A stretch of 64,000 nt of DNA, taken from positions 61,870 to 125,869 of the forward strand of contig NZ_JAFLJM010000015.1 of assembly GCF_017745675.1 (NCBI RefSeq), written 5' to 3'. Positions 11,074-20,047 of the stretch are shown piece by piece. The position numbers and the translations under genes were made by a program. Positions within the stretch are counted from its first letter, which is position 1; the number at the start of each line of letters is the position of its first letter. The notes beneath the pieces are model-generated. The model saw only the letters and a program-made list of their open reading frames with translations. It made no database searches and was not told where the DNA came from. The stretch is from Alkalihalobacillus sp. BA299. Its GTDB lineage: Bacteria > Bacillota > Bacilli > Bacillales > Bacillaceae_F.

Positions 11074-11844
11074 GTGTCAAATAAGAAAAAGAACTTAGAC
11101 ATTATTAAACATTTGCAAGATCATCGTTCGATAAGACAATTTACAAATGAAAAAATACCGAAGGAAGACATTGAGCAAATTATTCTAAGTGCTCAAGCTG
11201 CCCCATCCTCGAGTCATGGTCAAGCATATTCTGTTATCTGCGTAACCGAAGAAGAAAAAAAGTCAAAATTAGCAGAATACGCTGGTGGTCAACAACAAGT
11301 TGAAAACTGCTCCCATTTTTTTGTTTTTTGCGCAGACCTTCATCGATTAGAAAAAATTGCTCGTCGATCAAATATAAACATGAAAGAACCTTTAGATAGT
11401 ACAGAAATGTTTTTAATTGCAACAGTAGATGCAACAATAGTTGCACAAAATACCGCTGTTGCAGCAGAAGCGCTTGGTTTAGGAATTGTTTATATTGGTG
11501 GATTGAGAAATAATCCAGATAAAGTGAGTGATTTGTTAAAGTTACCATATCGTTGTTACCCCGTTTTTGGGATGTGTATTGGTTACCCTGATTCGAAGAA
11601 CATTCCAGAAAAGAAACCAAGGTTACCTCATAAGGCTGTTTTCTATAAAAATGAATATCTGAATTTCGAGAAAACGCTTACGTATATTGAAGAATATGAC
11701 GAAATAATGAAAACTTATTATGAAAAAAGAACGAACGGAAAACGAAGTGACACTTGGTCTGAAACGATGATTGACAAAAGGAAAATCCCCAGAAGACTTC
11801 ATCTAAAGTCATTTTTAAAGGATAGGGGATTTCCTCTAATTTAG
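11074..11844 (+). CDS. Nitroreductase-family flavin oxidoreductase (NfrA-like)
   Basis: FMN-dependent nitroreductase-family protein, 256 residues. DHRSIRQF near residue 16 and AAPSSSHGQAY form the FMN phosphate/ring site. VAAEALGLGIVYIGGLRN is the central helix-strand of the fold, and GMCIGYPD is the family C-terminal motif, followed by the Arg/Lys-rich tail typical of NfrA/NfsA enzymes. Such enzymes reduce nitro compounds, quinones or free flavin with NAD(P)H. The start is GTG at 11074 with AAAAAGGAGGTG about 11 bases upstream. It is the first same-strand gene before the CoA-ligase pair, so it may belong to the catabolic island, although 63 bases separate them. Confidence 0.85.
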   Translation: MSNKKKNLDIIKHLQDHRSIRQFTNEKIPKEDIEQIILSAQAAPSSSHGQAYSVICVTEEEKKSKLAEYAGGQQQVENCSHFFVFCADLHRLEKIARRSNINMKEPLDSTEMFLIATVDATIVAQNTAVAAEALGLGIVYIGGLRNNPDKVSDLLKLPYRCYPVFGMCIGYPDSKNIPEKKPRLPHKAVFYKNEYLNFEKTLTYIEEYDEIMKTYYEKRTNGKRSDTWSETMIDKRKIPRRLHLKSFLKDRGFPLI

Positions 11845-11907
11845 TTAGTAATGTAACAAAAGTTATTAGTAGTTACGAACATTTTTTGTAGAGGGAGAGC
11901 CATTTTT

Positions 11908-13065
11908 ATGAGAATGTTTGAATATCAAGCTAAATCACTTTTTAAGCTAGAAGGTCTAAGTGTCCCTAAGTCCACGGTATTATATAAAAAATCTGATATT
12001 CCTAAGGCGATTGATGAAATCGGATTACCGCTTTTTTTGAAGGTACAGACTTTAATAGGTGGGAGGGGAAAGGCTGGGGGAATTCAAGTTGTTTATACTA
12101 AAGATGAAGTTGAACAATTTTATGAGAGAATGATAGGGACTTTTATAAATGGAAAAAAGGTGGAATCAATCTTAGCTGAAAAAATGGTTCAATTTGATAC
12201 GGAATATTATCTCAGTTTTATATTTGACTCACCAAATAGAGAAATTAAAATGCTATTTTCAACTAGTGGCGGTGTAGATATAGAGGAAAACATTTCTAAC
12301 CTTTTTGTCCATGAAATTCAAAATAAACATCACTTTGATAAATTTAAAATTATAGAAATCCTTTCACGAGCAAGCATACCAAAAGAGTGTTGGAATCAGT
12401 TCATCTTAACGATAAATAAACTATATGAACTATTTTTGAAATATGATTGTACATTATTAGAAATTAACCCATTTGTAATGACTCCTAATAAAGAAATCAA
12501 AATTCTAGATGTCCATTTATACATTGATGACAATGCAATCCCTCGACAAGATGTAGCAAAAGAAATTGTAGAAAAAATGCCAACCATATACCCTCAATTA
12601 TGGTACAAAATCAAGCATGGATTCGATTTAGTAACATTAAACTCGAAAGGAACTGTAGGTCTTCTTTCAACAGGGGCAGGATTAACAATGGCTATCATTG
12701 ATGAATTACAAAGCCGTAATATAGAGCCAATTAATTTTTCGGATGTTCGCTCAGGACAATTAAAAGGGGACGCTACTCGTTTAATTCTTATTTTAAAAGA
12801 GTTAAAAGACAAAAAGAATTTATCATGTATTTTTGTCAGTATTTTTGCAGGAATTACTGATTTGGCTGAGTTTGCTAAGCTTTTATTAGAAGCAAAAAAG
12901 CAAGTAGCCCTACCAGATAAAGTGAACTGGGTGATCCGGTTAGAAGGTAATAATTTTGAACAGGCGAAAGTCATTTTAGAAAGTGAAAAATTGTTTGTTA
13001 CAAATAGCTTAGAGGATGCCTTAGAAAGGGTCAATCAGGAGGTAAAGGGGGTTAAAAATCGTTGA
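11908..13065 (+). CDS. Acid-CoA ligase (ADP-forming) beta subunit, SucC-like ATP-grasp protein
   Basis: 385-residue homologue of succinyl-CoA synthetase beta. The N-terminus MRMFEYQAKSLFKLEG and the ATP-grasp loop GGRGKAGGIQVV (near residue 51) are typical. A C-terminal ligase-CoA domain follows. It is clearly divergent from housekeeping SucC, for example in the nucleotide-binding lobe (DTEYYLSFIFDSPNRE), which suggests a different acid substrate, as in malate-CoA or sulfoacetate-CoA ligases of this superfamily. It overlaps the alpha-subunit gene (TTGA overlap at 13062-13065), so the subunits are made together. Inference: it activates the imported carboxylic acid. Confidence 0.82.
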   Translation: MRMFEYQAKSLFKLEGLSVPKSTVLYKKSDIPKAIDEIGLPLFLKVQTLIGGRGKAGGIQVVYTKDEVEQFYERMIGTFINGKKVESILAEKMVQFDTEYYLSFIFDSPNREIKMLFSTSGGVDIEENISNLFVHEIQNKHHFDKFKIIEILSRASIPKECWNQFILTINKLYELFLKYDCTLLEINPFVMTPNKEIKILDVHLYIDDNAIPRQDVAKEIVEKMPTIYPQLWYKIKHGFDLVTLNSKGTVGLLSTGAGLTMAIIDELQSRNIEPINFSDVRSGQLKGDATRLILILKELKDKKNLSCIFVSIFAGITDLAEFAKLLLEAKKQVALPDKVNWVIRLEGNNFEQAKVILESEKLFVTNSLEDALERVNQEVKGVKNR

Positions 13066-13931
13066 GTGTGTTAATTAATGAAAAAACTCGTGTTTTAGTT
13101 CAAGGTCTAACAAGTAATACTGCTAAAAATCATGCATTAAATATGGTTCAAAACAATACAAAAATCATCGCAGGTGTCGTACCTACAAAAGGAGGAACTT
13201 TTACAGAAGGCTGGCCAATTTATGACACGGTGAGACAGACCATTGAACATCACGATATTGATCTTTCCCTTATTTATGCGCCCCCAAAATATGCTGCTGA
13301 AGCCATAATTGAAAGTATTGAAGCTGAAATTAATCTAATTGTATGTGTGACAGAGGGAATTCCCCTTAACGATATGTTAGATGTATATAATCGATTAATA
13401 AATTCAAAGTCAATTTTGGTAGGTCCATGTTCGCCAGGTCTTACATCGCCTGGAAAGTCGAAAGTAGGATTTATTCCCGATAAGGTTTGTTTACCTGGGA
13501 ATGTTGGAGTAATAGGCAAAAGTGGAACATTAACCTATGAAATTTGTTATCAGCTTAGGAAAAATGGATTAGGTCAATCGACGATCATTGGAATAGGTGG
13601 GGACCCAATTAAGGGACTTACTTTTAGGGATGCCATTGAATTATTTGAACACGATAATGAAACAGACATTATTGTAATGGTTGGCGAAATTGGTGGTAGA
13701 GATGAAGAAATAGCTGCTGAATATGTAAATACATTTGGGTCAAAACCAGTCATTGCTTATATAGCAGGAAAAACGGCCCCAGAGGATGTACAAATGGGAC
13801 ATGCGGGAGCAATGATCTCACATAACCAAGGGGGATATGAAGGAAAAGTTAAAGCTCTGAAAGAAAACGGGATACACGTAGCACACTCTGTAACCGATGT
13901 TTCAAAACTGATAAAACAATTACAAGTTTAA
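13062..13931 (+). CDS. Acid-CoA ligase (ADP-forming) alpha subunit, SucD-like
   Basis: 289-residue homologue of succinyl-CoA synthetase alpha. The CoA-binding Rossmann start (RVLVQGLTSNTAKNHALNM) is followed by the GIGGDPIKGLTFRDA motif. The phosphohistidine sits in MGHAGAMI at His247, the position expected for the family. It catalyses acyl-CoA formation with ATP through a phosphohistidine intermediate. The start is the TTG at 13062, preceded by GGAGGTAAAGGGGG and overlapping the beta-subunit stop; an ATG start is absent. It forms a two-gene unit just upstream of the cre-controlled acyl-CoA dehydrogenase. Confidence 0.85.
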   Translation: MSVLINEKTRVLVQGLTSNTAKNHALNMVQNNTKIIAGVVPTKGGTFTEGWPIYDTVRQTIEHHDIDLSLIYAPPKYAAEAIIESIEAEINLIVCVTEGIPLNDMLDVYNRLINSKSILVGPCSPGLTSPGKSKVGFIPDKVCLPGNVGVIGKSGTLTYEICYQLRKNGLGQSTIIGIGGDPIKGLTFRDAIELFEHDNETDIIVMVGEIGGRDEEIAAEYVNTFGSKPVIAYIAGKTAPEDVQMGHAGAMISHNQGGYEGKVKALKENGIHVAHSVTDVSKLIKQLQV

Positions 13932-13947
13932 TAATAATGATGGATTT

Positions 13948-13961
13948 TGAAAGCGTTAACA
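13948..13961 (+). promoter_or_regulatory. CcpA cre site before the acyl-CoA dehydrogenase
   Basis: TGAAAGCGTTAACA matches the catabolite-responsive element consensus TGWAARCGYTWWCA at all 14 positions. It lies 42 bases before the acyl-CoA dehydrogenase start and just after the SucD-like stop. CcpA binding here would repress the downstream genes when preferred sugars are present, as expected for a catabolic operon. Confidence 0.75.
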
Positions 13962-14002
13962 AAACCGAGTTTTTACAAAAATGACTAGTAAGGGGAGGCA
14001 TT

Positions 14003-15163
14003 ATGGCTATGCTTGAAACAAACACCTCTGTTTCGGATGAACAGAAAATGTTAGTCAAAACGGTACGAGAGATTACGGAAAAAGAATTTAAGCCAAAAGC
14101 TGCTGAACTAACTGACACAGGAGAATTTCCCTTTGAAAATATGAAAGTATTAGGAGAACTCGGATTATTAGGGATTTCGATTCCGGAAGAATACGGGGGC
14201 TCAGAAGGCACTGTGATGGATGCAGTTCTTATCCTTGAAGAGATTGCCAAAGGCTGTTATATCACTGCGATGGCAGTGCTAGGCGAAATTGGTGTCCAAT
14301 CAAAAGCGATTGTAGCCTATGGATCTGAGGCGATAAAACAAAAGTATCTACCAAGTATCGCTAAAGGCCAAACGACGTTAGCTATTTGTATTACAGAACC
14401 AAATACAGGGTCAGACGCAGCGAATATGACTACAAATGCAGTTGACCAGGGGGATCATTTTGTTGTCAATGGTGTAAAAACGATGATTAGTAGAGCAGAT
14501 GTTGCGGACCTATTTTTAATGTTTACACGTTTTGAAGGGACACCAGGACATAAAGGAATCGGCTGCATACTAATTGATAAAGGTACGCCAGGTCTGCATA
14601 TTAAGCAAGGTTTTAAAACAATGGGTGGTGAGTACTTATGGGAGGTGGTTCTAGAGGATTGTATTGTTCTTAAAGAAAATCTATTAGTACTAGAAGACGG
14701 GTTTAAAAAGTTAATGACTGCATTTAATACTCAAAGGTGTTTAAATGCTTCAATATGCCTTGGCCTCGCTGAGGGAGCATTTAATGAAGCATTAAGCTAC
14801 ACGAAAGAAAGAGAACAGTTTGGACAACCGATTGCCGACTTCCAAGGTATCCAATGGATGCTATCTGAAATGTATGTAGATATTGAGGCGAGTAAAGCTC
14901 TCCTATATCGTGCTGCTAGAAATGCGGGCCGTGGTTTCCCTGATAAGCTTGAAGCTTCAATTGCAAAATTTCATACCAATGAAATGGCCATTAGGGTAAC
15001 AAATCAAGCGTTGCAACTACATGGCGGCTATGGATATACAAAGGAATATCCTGTTGAACGAATGGTCCGTGGTGCCAGATTTGGAGCAATTGGCGGTGGA
15101 ACTTCACAGGTACAAAAAAACTTAATTGCAAGAGAACTATTAAAATCAAAAAGAGTGTTTTAA
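14003..15163 (+). CDS. Acyl-CoA dehydrogenase family protein with atypical catalytic base
   Basis: 386-residue FAD enzyme that would remove two hydrogens from an acyl-CoA and pass electrons to ETF. It has the N-terminal helical domain, the flavin signature CITEPNTGSDAANMTT near residue 129, the YTKEREQFGQPIADFQ helix and the C-terminal LQLHGGYGYTKEYPVER. The usual active-site glutamate (E in EGTSEI) is replaced: the sequence reads GGGTSQ, with Gly near 365. Glu257 in GLAEGAF aligns with the alternative catalytic glutamate of long-chain acyl-CoA dehydrogenases, so activity is plausible. It starts at ATG with GGGGAGG upstream, behind a cre site. A dedicated EtfBA lies 15 kb downstream in the same island. 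Confidence 0.9.
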   Translation: MAMLETNTSVSDEQKMLVKTVREITEKEFKPKAAELTDTGEFPFENMKVLGELGLLGISIPEEYGGSEGTVMDAVLILEEIAKGCYITAMAVLGEIGVQSKAIVAYGSEAIKQKYLPSIAKGQTTLAICITEPNTGSDAANMTTNAVDQGDHFVVNGVKTMISRADVADLFLMFTRFEGTPGHKGIGCILIDKGTPGLHIKQGFKTMGGEYLWEVVLEDCIVLKENLLVLEDGFKKLMTAFNTQRCLNASICLGLAEGAFNEALSYTKEREQFGQPIADFQGIQWMLSEMYVDIEASKALLYRAARNAGRGFPDKLEASIAKFHTNEMAIRVTNQALQLHGGYGYTKEYPVERMVRGARFGAIGGGTSQVQKNLIARELLKSKRVF

Positions 15164-15236
15164 GTATAAAGAATTTATAAAACACATATTATGGGTCTTC
15201 ATTATTTAAGTAAGAAAATTAAAGGGGGAATATTTA

Positions 15237-16283
15237 ATGTTGAAAAAAGTATTGCTTCCGAGCTTAGTCTTACTATTAATGTCTATTTTACTTATTGGAT
15301 GTGGTTCTGAACCTACGAATGAAACACAAAATGAAACTCCTAACGAAGAGACACCTCAAAATTCCGGTAATGAGCAAGCGCAAGAAGACGTATCCACAGA
15401 TGATTATCCTAATGAGCCTCTTAATATTATCATCCCTTTTTCTCCAGGTGTAGCTGGTGACACATTTGTACGAACGTTTGCAAGAGCTGCTGAAAGTTAT
15501 CTTGGGCAAAATATAGTTCCGATTAATCGTGATGGTGGAAGCGGTATGATTGGCGTAGTTGAAGCATTAAATGCTGACCCTGATGGATATACAATCGTAT
15601 ATCAAAGTTCAACATTACCTTATAAACTAGCAGCAGGAGAGGCCCCTTTTGAAACTTCTGATTTAGTTGCTATTTCAACCATTAATGCTGACTACCAAGT
15701 ACTAGCAGTAAGAGACGATAGTCCTTTTGAAACATTTGAAGATTTTAAAAAATATGCTGAAGAGAACCCTGGTAAATTAAATATTTCTGGTTCGGGAAGT
15801 AAAGGAACAAATCATGTTCTTTACATGAAAATGGTAGAAGGAGCAGGAATCGAAGCTAACTATGTTACCTATGCTGGTGGAAGTCAGTCACTAACAGCTG
15901 TCCTAGGCGGGGAAGTTGATGCATTAGTAGGCTCAAGCTCAGTCGTTAACCAATATGTAGATACAGGTGAGGTTCGCATTCTAGCCGTAACAGGAAATGA
16001 ACGAGCTGAAAACCGTCCAGATATCCCAACATTTAAAGAACTAGGGGTTACAAATATTGAAGATGAATTTATTTGGAGAGGTTTCTTCGGACATAAAGAT
16101 ATTCCACAAGAAAGGCTAGAAAAATTAAATGAAATTATCGGGCAAGCAATCCAAGATCCAATTTGGTTAGAATACATGGAAGCACAAAACCAAATGAACT
16201 TCTATAAAGATGCAACAGAAGCAACCGACTTTTTTAATAACTTCACTGAAGATGCAAAAGTCATTTTTGAAAATCTTGAATAA
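15237..16283 (+). CDS. tctC: Tripartite tricarboxylate transporter substrate-binding lipoprotein (TctC)
   Basis: 348-residue solute-binding protein of the TTT family. The signal peptide ends in a lipobox LLIGC with Cys22, then a long Asn/Glu/Thr-rich linker leads to the folded domain. The ligand region IIIPFSPGVAGDTFVR and GGSGMIGVVEAL match the TctC/BugD fold, and PDGYTIVYQSS is the usual second motif. It captures a carboxylate outside the cell and hands it to TctAB, encoded next. It starts at ATG with AAAGGGGGAA upstream. TctC-family ligands include citrate, tricarballylate, sulfolactate and aromatic acids, so the family does not identify the substrate. Confidence 0.93.
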   Translation: MLKKVLLPSLVLLLMSILLIGCGSEPTNETQNETPNEETPQNSGNEQAQEDVSTDDYPNEPLNIIIPFSPGVAGDTFVRTFARAAESYLGQNIVPINRDGGSGMIGVVEALNADPDGYTIVYQSSTLPYKLAAGEAPFETSDLVAISTINADYQVLAVRDDSPFETFEDFKKYAEENPGKLNISGSGSKGTNHVLYMKMVEGAGIEANYVTYAGGSQSLTAVLGGEVDALVGSSSVVNQYVDTGEVRILAVTGNERAENRPDIPTFKELGVTNIEDEFIWRGFFGHKDIPQERLEKLNEIIGQAIQDPIWLEYMEAQNQMNFYKDATEATDFFNNFTEDAKVIFENLE

Positions 16284-16350
16284 TATTTCCTTCTGGGGGA
16301 TTGGCTTTCCAATTCCCCCTCTCACAACTATAAGAATGGAGGGGAAAGAT

Positions 16351-16791
16351 TTGAGTTATAAAATCGCGTCATACGTTTCCTTTTTATTTTTTGGTATTAT
16401 AGGAGTTTGGTTTTATACCTCTTCATTAGCTTTGCCGACAGTAACGAGAGGAATGGGGCCAGGTTATTTTCCTAAAGCGATAAGTATTTTAATTATTATT
16501 ACATGTATCGTTGGGATTTTTACAACATTCAGAAAAACGGATGAACGGGTAGAGCTACCAAATATTAAGTATATGGTCTCAATGACGGTATTAACGATTC
16601 TATTTGTTTTTATTTGGGCAAAGACGGGGATTTTTTACCTCTCCTCATTTATTTTAGTATTTATTCTATTGTATATGTTTAATCAAACAAAACATTCAAT
16701 GAAGAAGGTCCTGAATTCTCTGACCATATCAATCATTATCATTCTTTCTATTTATGTAATCTTTGATTATTTACTTAATGTTAGATTTTAG
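16351..16791 (+). CDS. tctB: Tripartite tricarboxylate transporter small membrane subunit (TctB)
   Basis: 146-residue protein with four hydrophobic segments (for example SFLFFGIIGVWFYTSSLAL and the paired C-terminal helices), as in TctB. MGPGYFPKAISI is the conserved TctB loop motif. I choose the TTG at 16351 with GGAGGGG at 16338-16344. Longer starts upstream run into tctC and lack a ribosome site. It lies between tctC and tctA in the standard C-B-A order and would form the small subunit of the secondary transporter. Confidence 0.9.
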   Translation: MSYKIASYVSFLFFGIIGVWFYTSSLALPTVTRGMGPGYFPKAISILIIITCIVGIFTTFRKTDERVELPNIKYMVSMTVLTILFVFIWAKTGIFYLSSFILVFILLYMFNQTKHSMKKVLNSLTISIIIILSIYVIFDYLLNVRF

Positions 16792-16810
16792 TGGATTCGG
16801 GAGGTATTAA

Positions 16811-18319
16811 ATGGATATTATAACTCTTGATTTATCAATGTTATTTACTTTTGAAAATCTATTATTCATTATTTTTGGTACACTTTTTGGACTTTTAGCT
16901 GGAGCTTTGCCAGGACTTGGGGCAACAATATCGATTGCATTATTATTACCGCTTACTTACAGTATGTCACCTATAGCAGCCATTTTGATGTTGGTAGCTG
17001 TTTACCAAGCAGCAGAGTATGGCGGGTCTATATCATCCATCATCCTAGGGGTGCCAGGTACACCGGCTGCTGTTGCAACCGCTATTGATGGAAATGCATT
17101 ATCAAAGAAGGGATTTCCGGGAAAGGCGTTAGGTTATTCAATTACAGCATCATTCATAGGTGGACTGATAGGTAGTATTATTTTAATGTTACTTGCATTG
17201 CCATTATCTAAATTAACCATTCAGTTTGGAGCCTCCGAATTTTTTTTACTAGGTATATTAGGTTTAGTTTGTGTCGTTAGTCTAAGTTCTAAAGATATCC
17301 CTAAAAGTATCATCTCTGTTCTATTAGGCTTAATTATAGGAATGATCGGAATGGATGTGTTAACAGGTGCAACGCGATTTACGGCCGGCAGTATGTATCT
17401 AATGGAAGGGTTTCCTTTAATCCCATTACTTGTCGGGATGTTTGCCATTTCAGAAATATTAATGATGTTAACGGATGAGCTTCAAAAACGATATGTTAAT
17501 GATACAAAAAATATTAAAACAAAAATTACATGGCAAGAGTTCAAAGGGATTAGAAATAATACCGCAAAGGGTTCTATCATTGGAGCACTGGCGGGTGTTA
17601 TTCCTGGTTTAGGCGCAGGTCCAGCCTCATGGATAGCATATACAGAAGCAAAGAGGACGTCAAAAAATCCAGAAAATTTCGGGAAAGGGGAGCCAAATGG
17701 AATTGCAGCCCCTGAATCAGCAAATAATGCAGTGGTTGGTGGTGCCCTAGTCCCTTTATTAACGTTAGGAATTCCAGGATCTCCAGCGACAGCTGTAATT
17801 TTGGGCGCATTCCTTATCCATGGTATTCAACCAGGTCCTCGCGTATTTAATGAAGACCCAAATTTAATCTATAGTATATTTATAGGTTTTATGATTACGG
17901 CCTTTGTAATGTATATATTAGGAAAATATACAACATCTTTATTTGCTAGAGTACTAACTATTCCTAATTACGTACTTCTCCCAATTATAACAATGGTAGC
18001 TTTAATCGGTGCCTATGTAGCAAGAGGATCTATTTTTGATGTTTGGGTTGCAATTGGTGCAGGTATAGTCGCCTTCTTTATGAGAAATTTAGATTATTCC
18101 TTACCGGCATTCATTTTGGCATTTGTATTAAGTCCATTAATAGAAGAAAGTTTACGACGTGCCCTATTACTCTCGGATGGCAGCTTTAGTATTTTTTTTA
18201 CAAGAGGATATAGCATTGTAATCATTATTCTAATAGTAGCTTTAATAGGTAGTAAGATTCTTGGCACACTGAAAAAGAAAAACGTACCTAAGGACCCAGA
18301 AGATATGAATGTGACATAA
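16811..18319 (+). CDS. tctA: Tripartite tricarboxylate transporter large membrane subunit (TctA)
   Basis: 502-residue polytopic membrane protein, the usual TctA size. GALPGLGATISIALLLPLT in the first helix pair and its internal repeat GALAGVIPGLGAGPASWI are hallmark motifs, as are YGGSISSIILGVPGTPAA and TLGIPGSPATAVILGA. It is the ion-coupled channel subunit that imports the acid delivered by TctC. ATG start after GGGAGGT. The crotonase gene follows after 18 bases, indicating one transcript. Confidence 0.95.
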   Translation: MDIITLDLSMLFTFENLLFIIFGTLFGLLAGALPGLGATISIALLLPLTYSMSPIAAILMLVAVYQAAEYGGSISSIILGVPGTPAAVATAIDGNALSKKGFPGKALGYSITASFIGGLIGSIILMLLALPLSKLTIQFGASEFFLLGILGLVCVVSLSSKDIPKSIISVLLGLIIGMIGMDVLTGATRFTAGSMYLMEGFPLIPLLVGMFAISEILMMLTDELQKRYVNDTKNIKTKITWQEFKGIRNNTAKGSIIGALAGVIPGLGAGPASWIAYTEAKRTSKNPENFGKGEPNGIAAPESANNAVVGGALVPLLTLGIPGSPATAVILGAFLIHGIQPGPRVFNEDPNLIYSIFIGFMITAFVMYILGKYTTSLFARVLTIPNYVLLPIITMVALIGAYVARGSIFDVWVAIGAGIVAFFMRNLDYSLPAFILAFVLSPLIEESLRRALLLSDGSFSIFFTRGYSIVIIILIVALIGSKILGTLKKKNVPKDPEDMNVT

Positions 18320-18337
18320 CAATAATGAGGTGAAAAA

Positions 18338-19120
18338 ATGAAATTTTTGAAAAAACAGCTTGAAGACGGAATGTTAACTATCACTTTAAATGACCCCGAA
18401 CGAAACAATCCTTTAAGTTATCAGTTATGTACGGAGTTAATTACTGTCTTAAAAAAGGCAGAAAATGATTCAGATATAAAAGTCATTATATTAACAGGTC
18501 AAGGAAAGTCTTTTTCTGCTGGTGCAGATATTAGAGAGTTTACAGAAGGACTCGAGCAGTCAAGTGTTAGGTTGTATGAAAACGGGAGGGCAGCAACTGC
18601 AGAATTATTTTGCTTAGGTGCAAAATATACTAAACCTATCATTGGTGCAATTAATGGCTACGCACTTGGTGGCGGATTTGGTTTAGCATGTCTTTGCCAT
18701 GTTGCGTTCGCATCAGAAAAAGCAAAGTTTGGATTAACTGAAATTAATATTGGTTTATTCCCTATGGTTGTTTTACCAGTAGTACGAAAAATAATTGGGG
18801 AGCGTAAAGCTTTGGAGTTAAGTTTATCTGCAGAAATTTTAAAAGCAAATGAAGCATGTAAACTTGGTGTAATCAATTATGTAGTACCACATGATCATTT
18901 GCTTCAAGAGGTGAAAGCGTTCGCAAAAAAGATCGTTAAAAGAAGTCCAGCAGCAATTAAAATAGGGTTAACTGCATTCAATGAAACACATCTTATGGAA
19001 AGTAATAGAGCGATTAATTATTTGAACTCGTTACGAGTTGTAAATTATAAGAGTAGTGATTTGTATGAAGGAGCAAAAGCTTTTTTAGAAAAAAGAGAAG
19101 CTAATTGGACTGGAGAATGA
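18338..19120 (+). CDS. Enoyl-CoA hydratase/isomerase family protein
   Basis: 260-residue crotonase-fold enzyme. The oxyanion-hole segments SFSAGADIREF (near residue 59) and NGYALGGGFGLACL (near 106) are present. Of the two hydratase glutamates, the one after GGG (Glu144 in rat mitochondrial crotonase) is Gly here (GGGFG). The second (Glu164, in the PE motif) is kept as FGLTEINIG. That pattern fits isomerases or specialised crotonases better than a classical hydratase. It lies last in the rightward run SucCD-ACAD-TctCBA-ECH, with a GAGGTG ribosome site, and converges on the LysR gene after 6 bases. Confidence 0.88.
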   Translation: MKFLKKQLEDGMLTITLNDPERNNPLSYQLCTELITVLKKAENDSDIKVIILTGQGKSFSAGADIREFTEGLEQSSVRLYENGRAATAELFCLGAKYTKPIIGAINGYALGGGFGLACLCHVAFASEKAKFGLTEINIGLFPMVVLPVVRKIIGERKALELSLSAEILKANEACKLGVINYVVPHDHLLQEVKAFAKKIVKRSPAAIKIGLTAFNETHLMESNRAINYLNSLRVVNYKSSDLYEGAKAFLEKREANWTGE

Positions 19121-19126
19121 TCTAAC

Positions 19127-19993
19127 CTATTGATGTTTTCTTTCTTTGATAAAATCTACAAACACTTTAACAACAGATAAGCTCAAGTCATTTGTACGGT
19201 AAAACATGGAAAGCTTTCTAAATATCGCTTTGTTTTTAGGTGTTTTTAGGTCATGGATGTACAATCCATTATCATTGTTATTTAACATATAGCGTGGAAT
19301 AATTCCATACCCTAAACCAGTAAGTACCATTTCTCTACAGGCTGCTAGTTTATCTACTTCCATAATGATTAAAGGTGGTTGTGAAAACCAATCCTTCCAC
19401 CAATTTTCTATTAAAAATTTTAGATCTGGATCTGTTTTATAGTCAATCCTAGGTAGGTTTGGGAGATCACTAAAATTAATAGGATCTTTTGATATTAGAC
19501 ATACTGGATCTTCCTCAATAATAACTTTTGGTCCATTCCAATCATAGTTCCCTCGAATAATACCAATGTGTATTTCTTCGTCGAGGAATGACTTTAAAAT
19601 TTCATTACTCCACCCTGTTTTCACAATAATTTGTACATCGGGGTAAAGTTTCATGAAATCTTTTAAGATAACAGGTAACTTAAAAAGAGCATAGTTACTA
19701 GAGACGCCAATTCTAAGTTCCCCTGTTACCGTGTTATTAATCTCGGACAAACGGTCTCTTAATTGACGTAAATAACCGGTCATACTTCTAGCATAGTCAA
19801 CAATATATTCACCTTCTTTTGTAAGGTGTAAGCCTTTTTTACCCCTAGTAAAAATTTTAATCGAGAACTCTTCTTCGATTTGTTGAATTCGATAGCTTAA
19901 AGCTGGTTGAGAAATATGTAGTTTTTCAGCAGCTTTTGTTATATTACTCGTTTCATTAAGGGTTAATAGTATTGACCAATCTTTATCATTCAT
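19127..19993 (-). CDS. LysR-family transcriptional regulator
   Basis: 288-residue LTTR. The N-terminal winged helix-turn-helix reads TKAAEKLHISQPALSYRIQ (residues 20-38), followed by the linker helix and a two-lobed effector domain (LRIGVSSNY, GIIRG, GLGYGIIPRYML). I place the start at the ATG at 19993 with GGGAGG upstream; a TTG at 20011 sits on that ribosome site. It is divergent from the ThDP-enzyme gene with about 180 AT-rich bases between, the usual LTTR arrangement. The gap contains paired AT-rich motifs also found before the flavoprotein at 28.9 kb, so it may control the whole island in response to its acid substrate. Confidence 0.93.
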   Translation of the reverse strand: MNDKDWSILLTLNETSNITKAAEKLHISQPALSYRIQQIEEEFSIKIFTRGKKGLHLTKEGEYIVDYARSMTGYLRQLRDRLSEINNTVTGELRIGVSSNYALFKLPVILKDFMKLYPDVQIIVKTGWSNEILKSFLDEEIHIGIIRGNYDWNGPKVIIEEDPVCLISKDPINFSDLPNLPRIDYKTDPDLKFLIENWWKDWFSQPPLIIMEVDKLAACREMVLTGLGYGIIPRYMLNNNDNGLYIHDLKTPKNKAIFRKLSMFYRTNDLSLSVVKVFVDFIKERKHQ

Positions 19994-20047
19994 GATGAAG
20001 AAACCTCCCAACTATAAAATTTTTTTAGTGTAGTACAAAAAAATATA

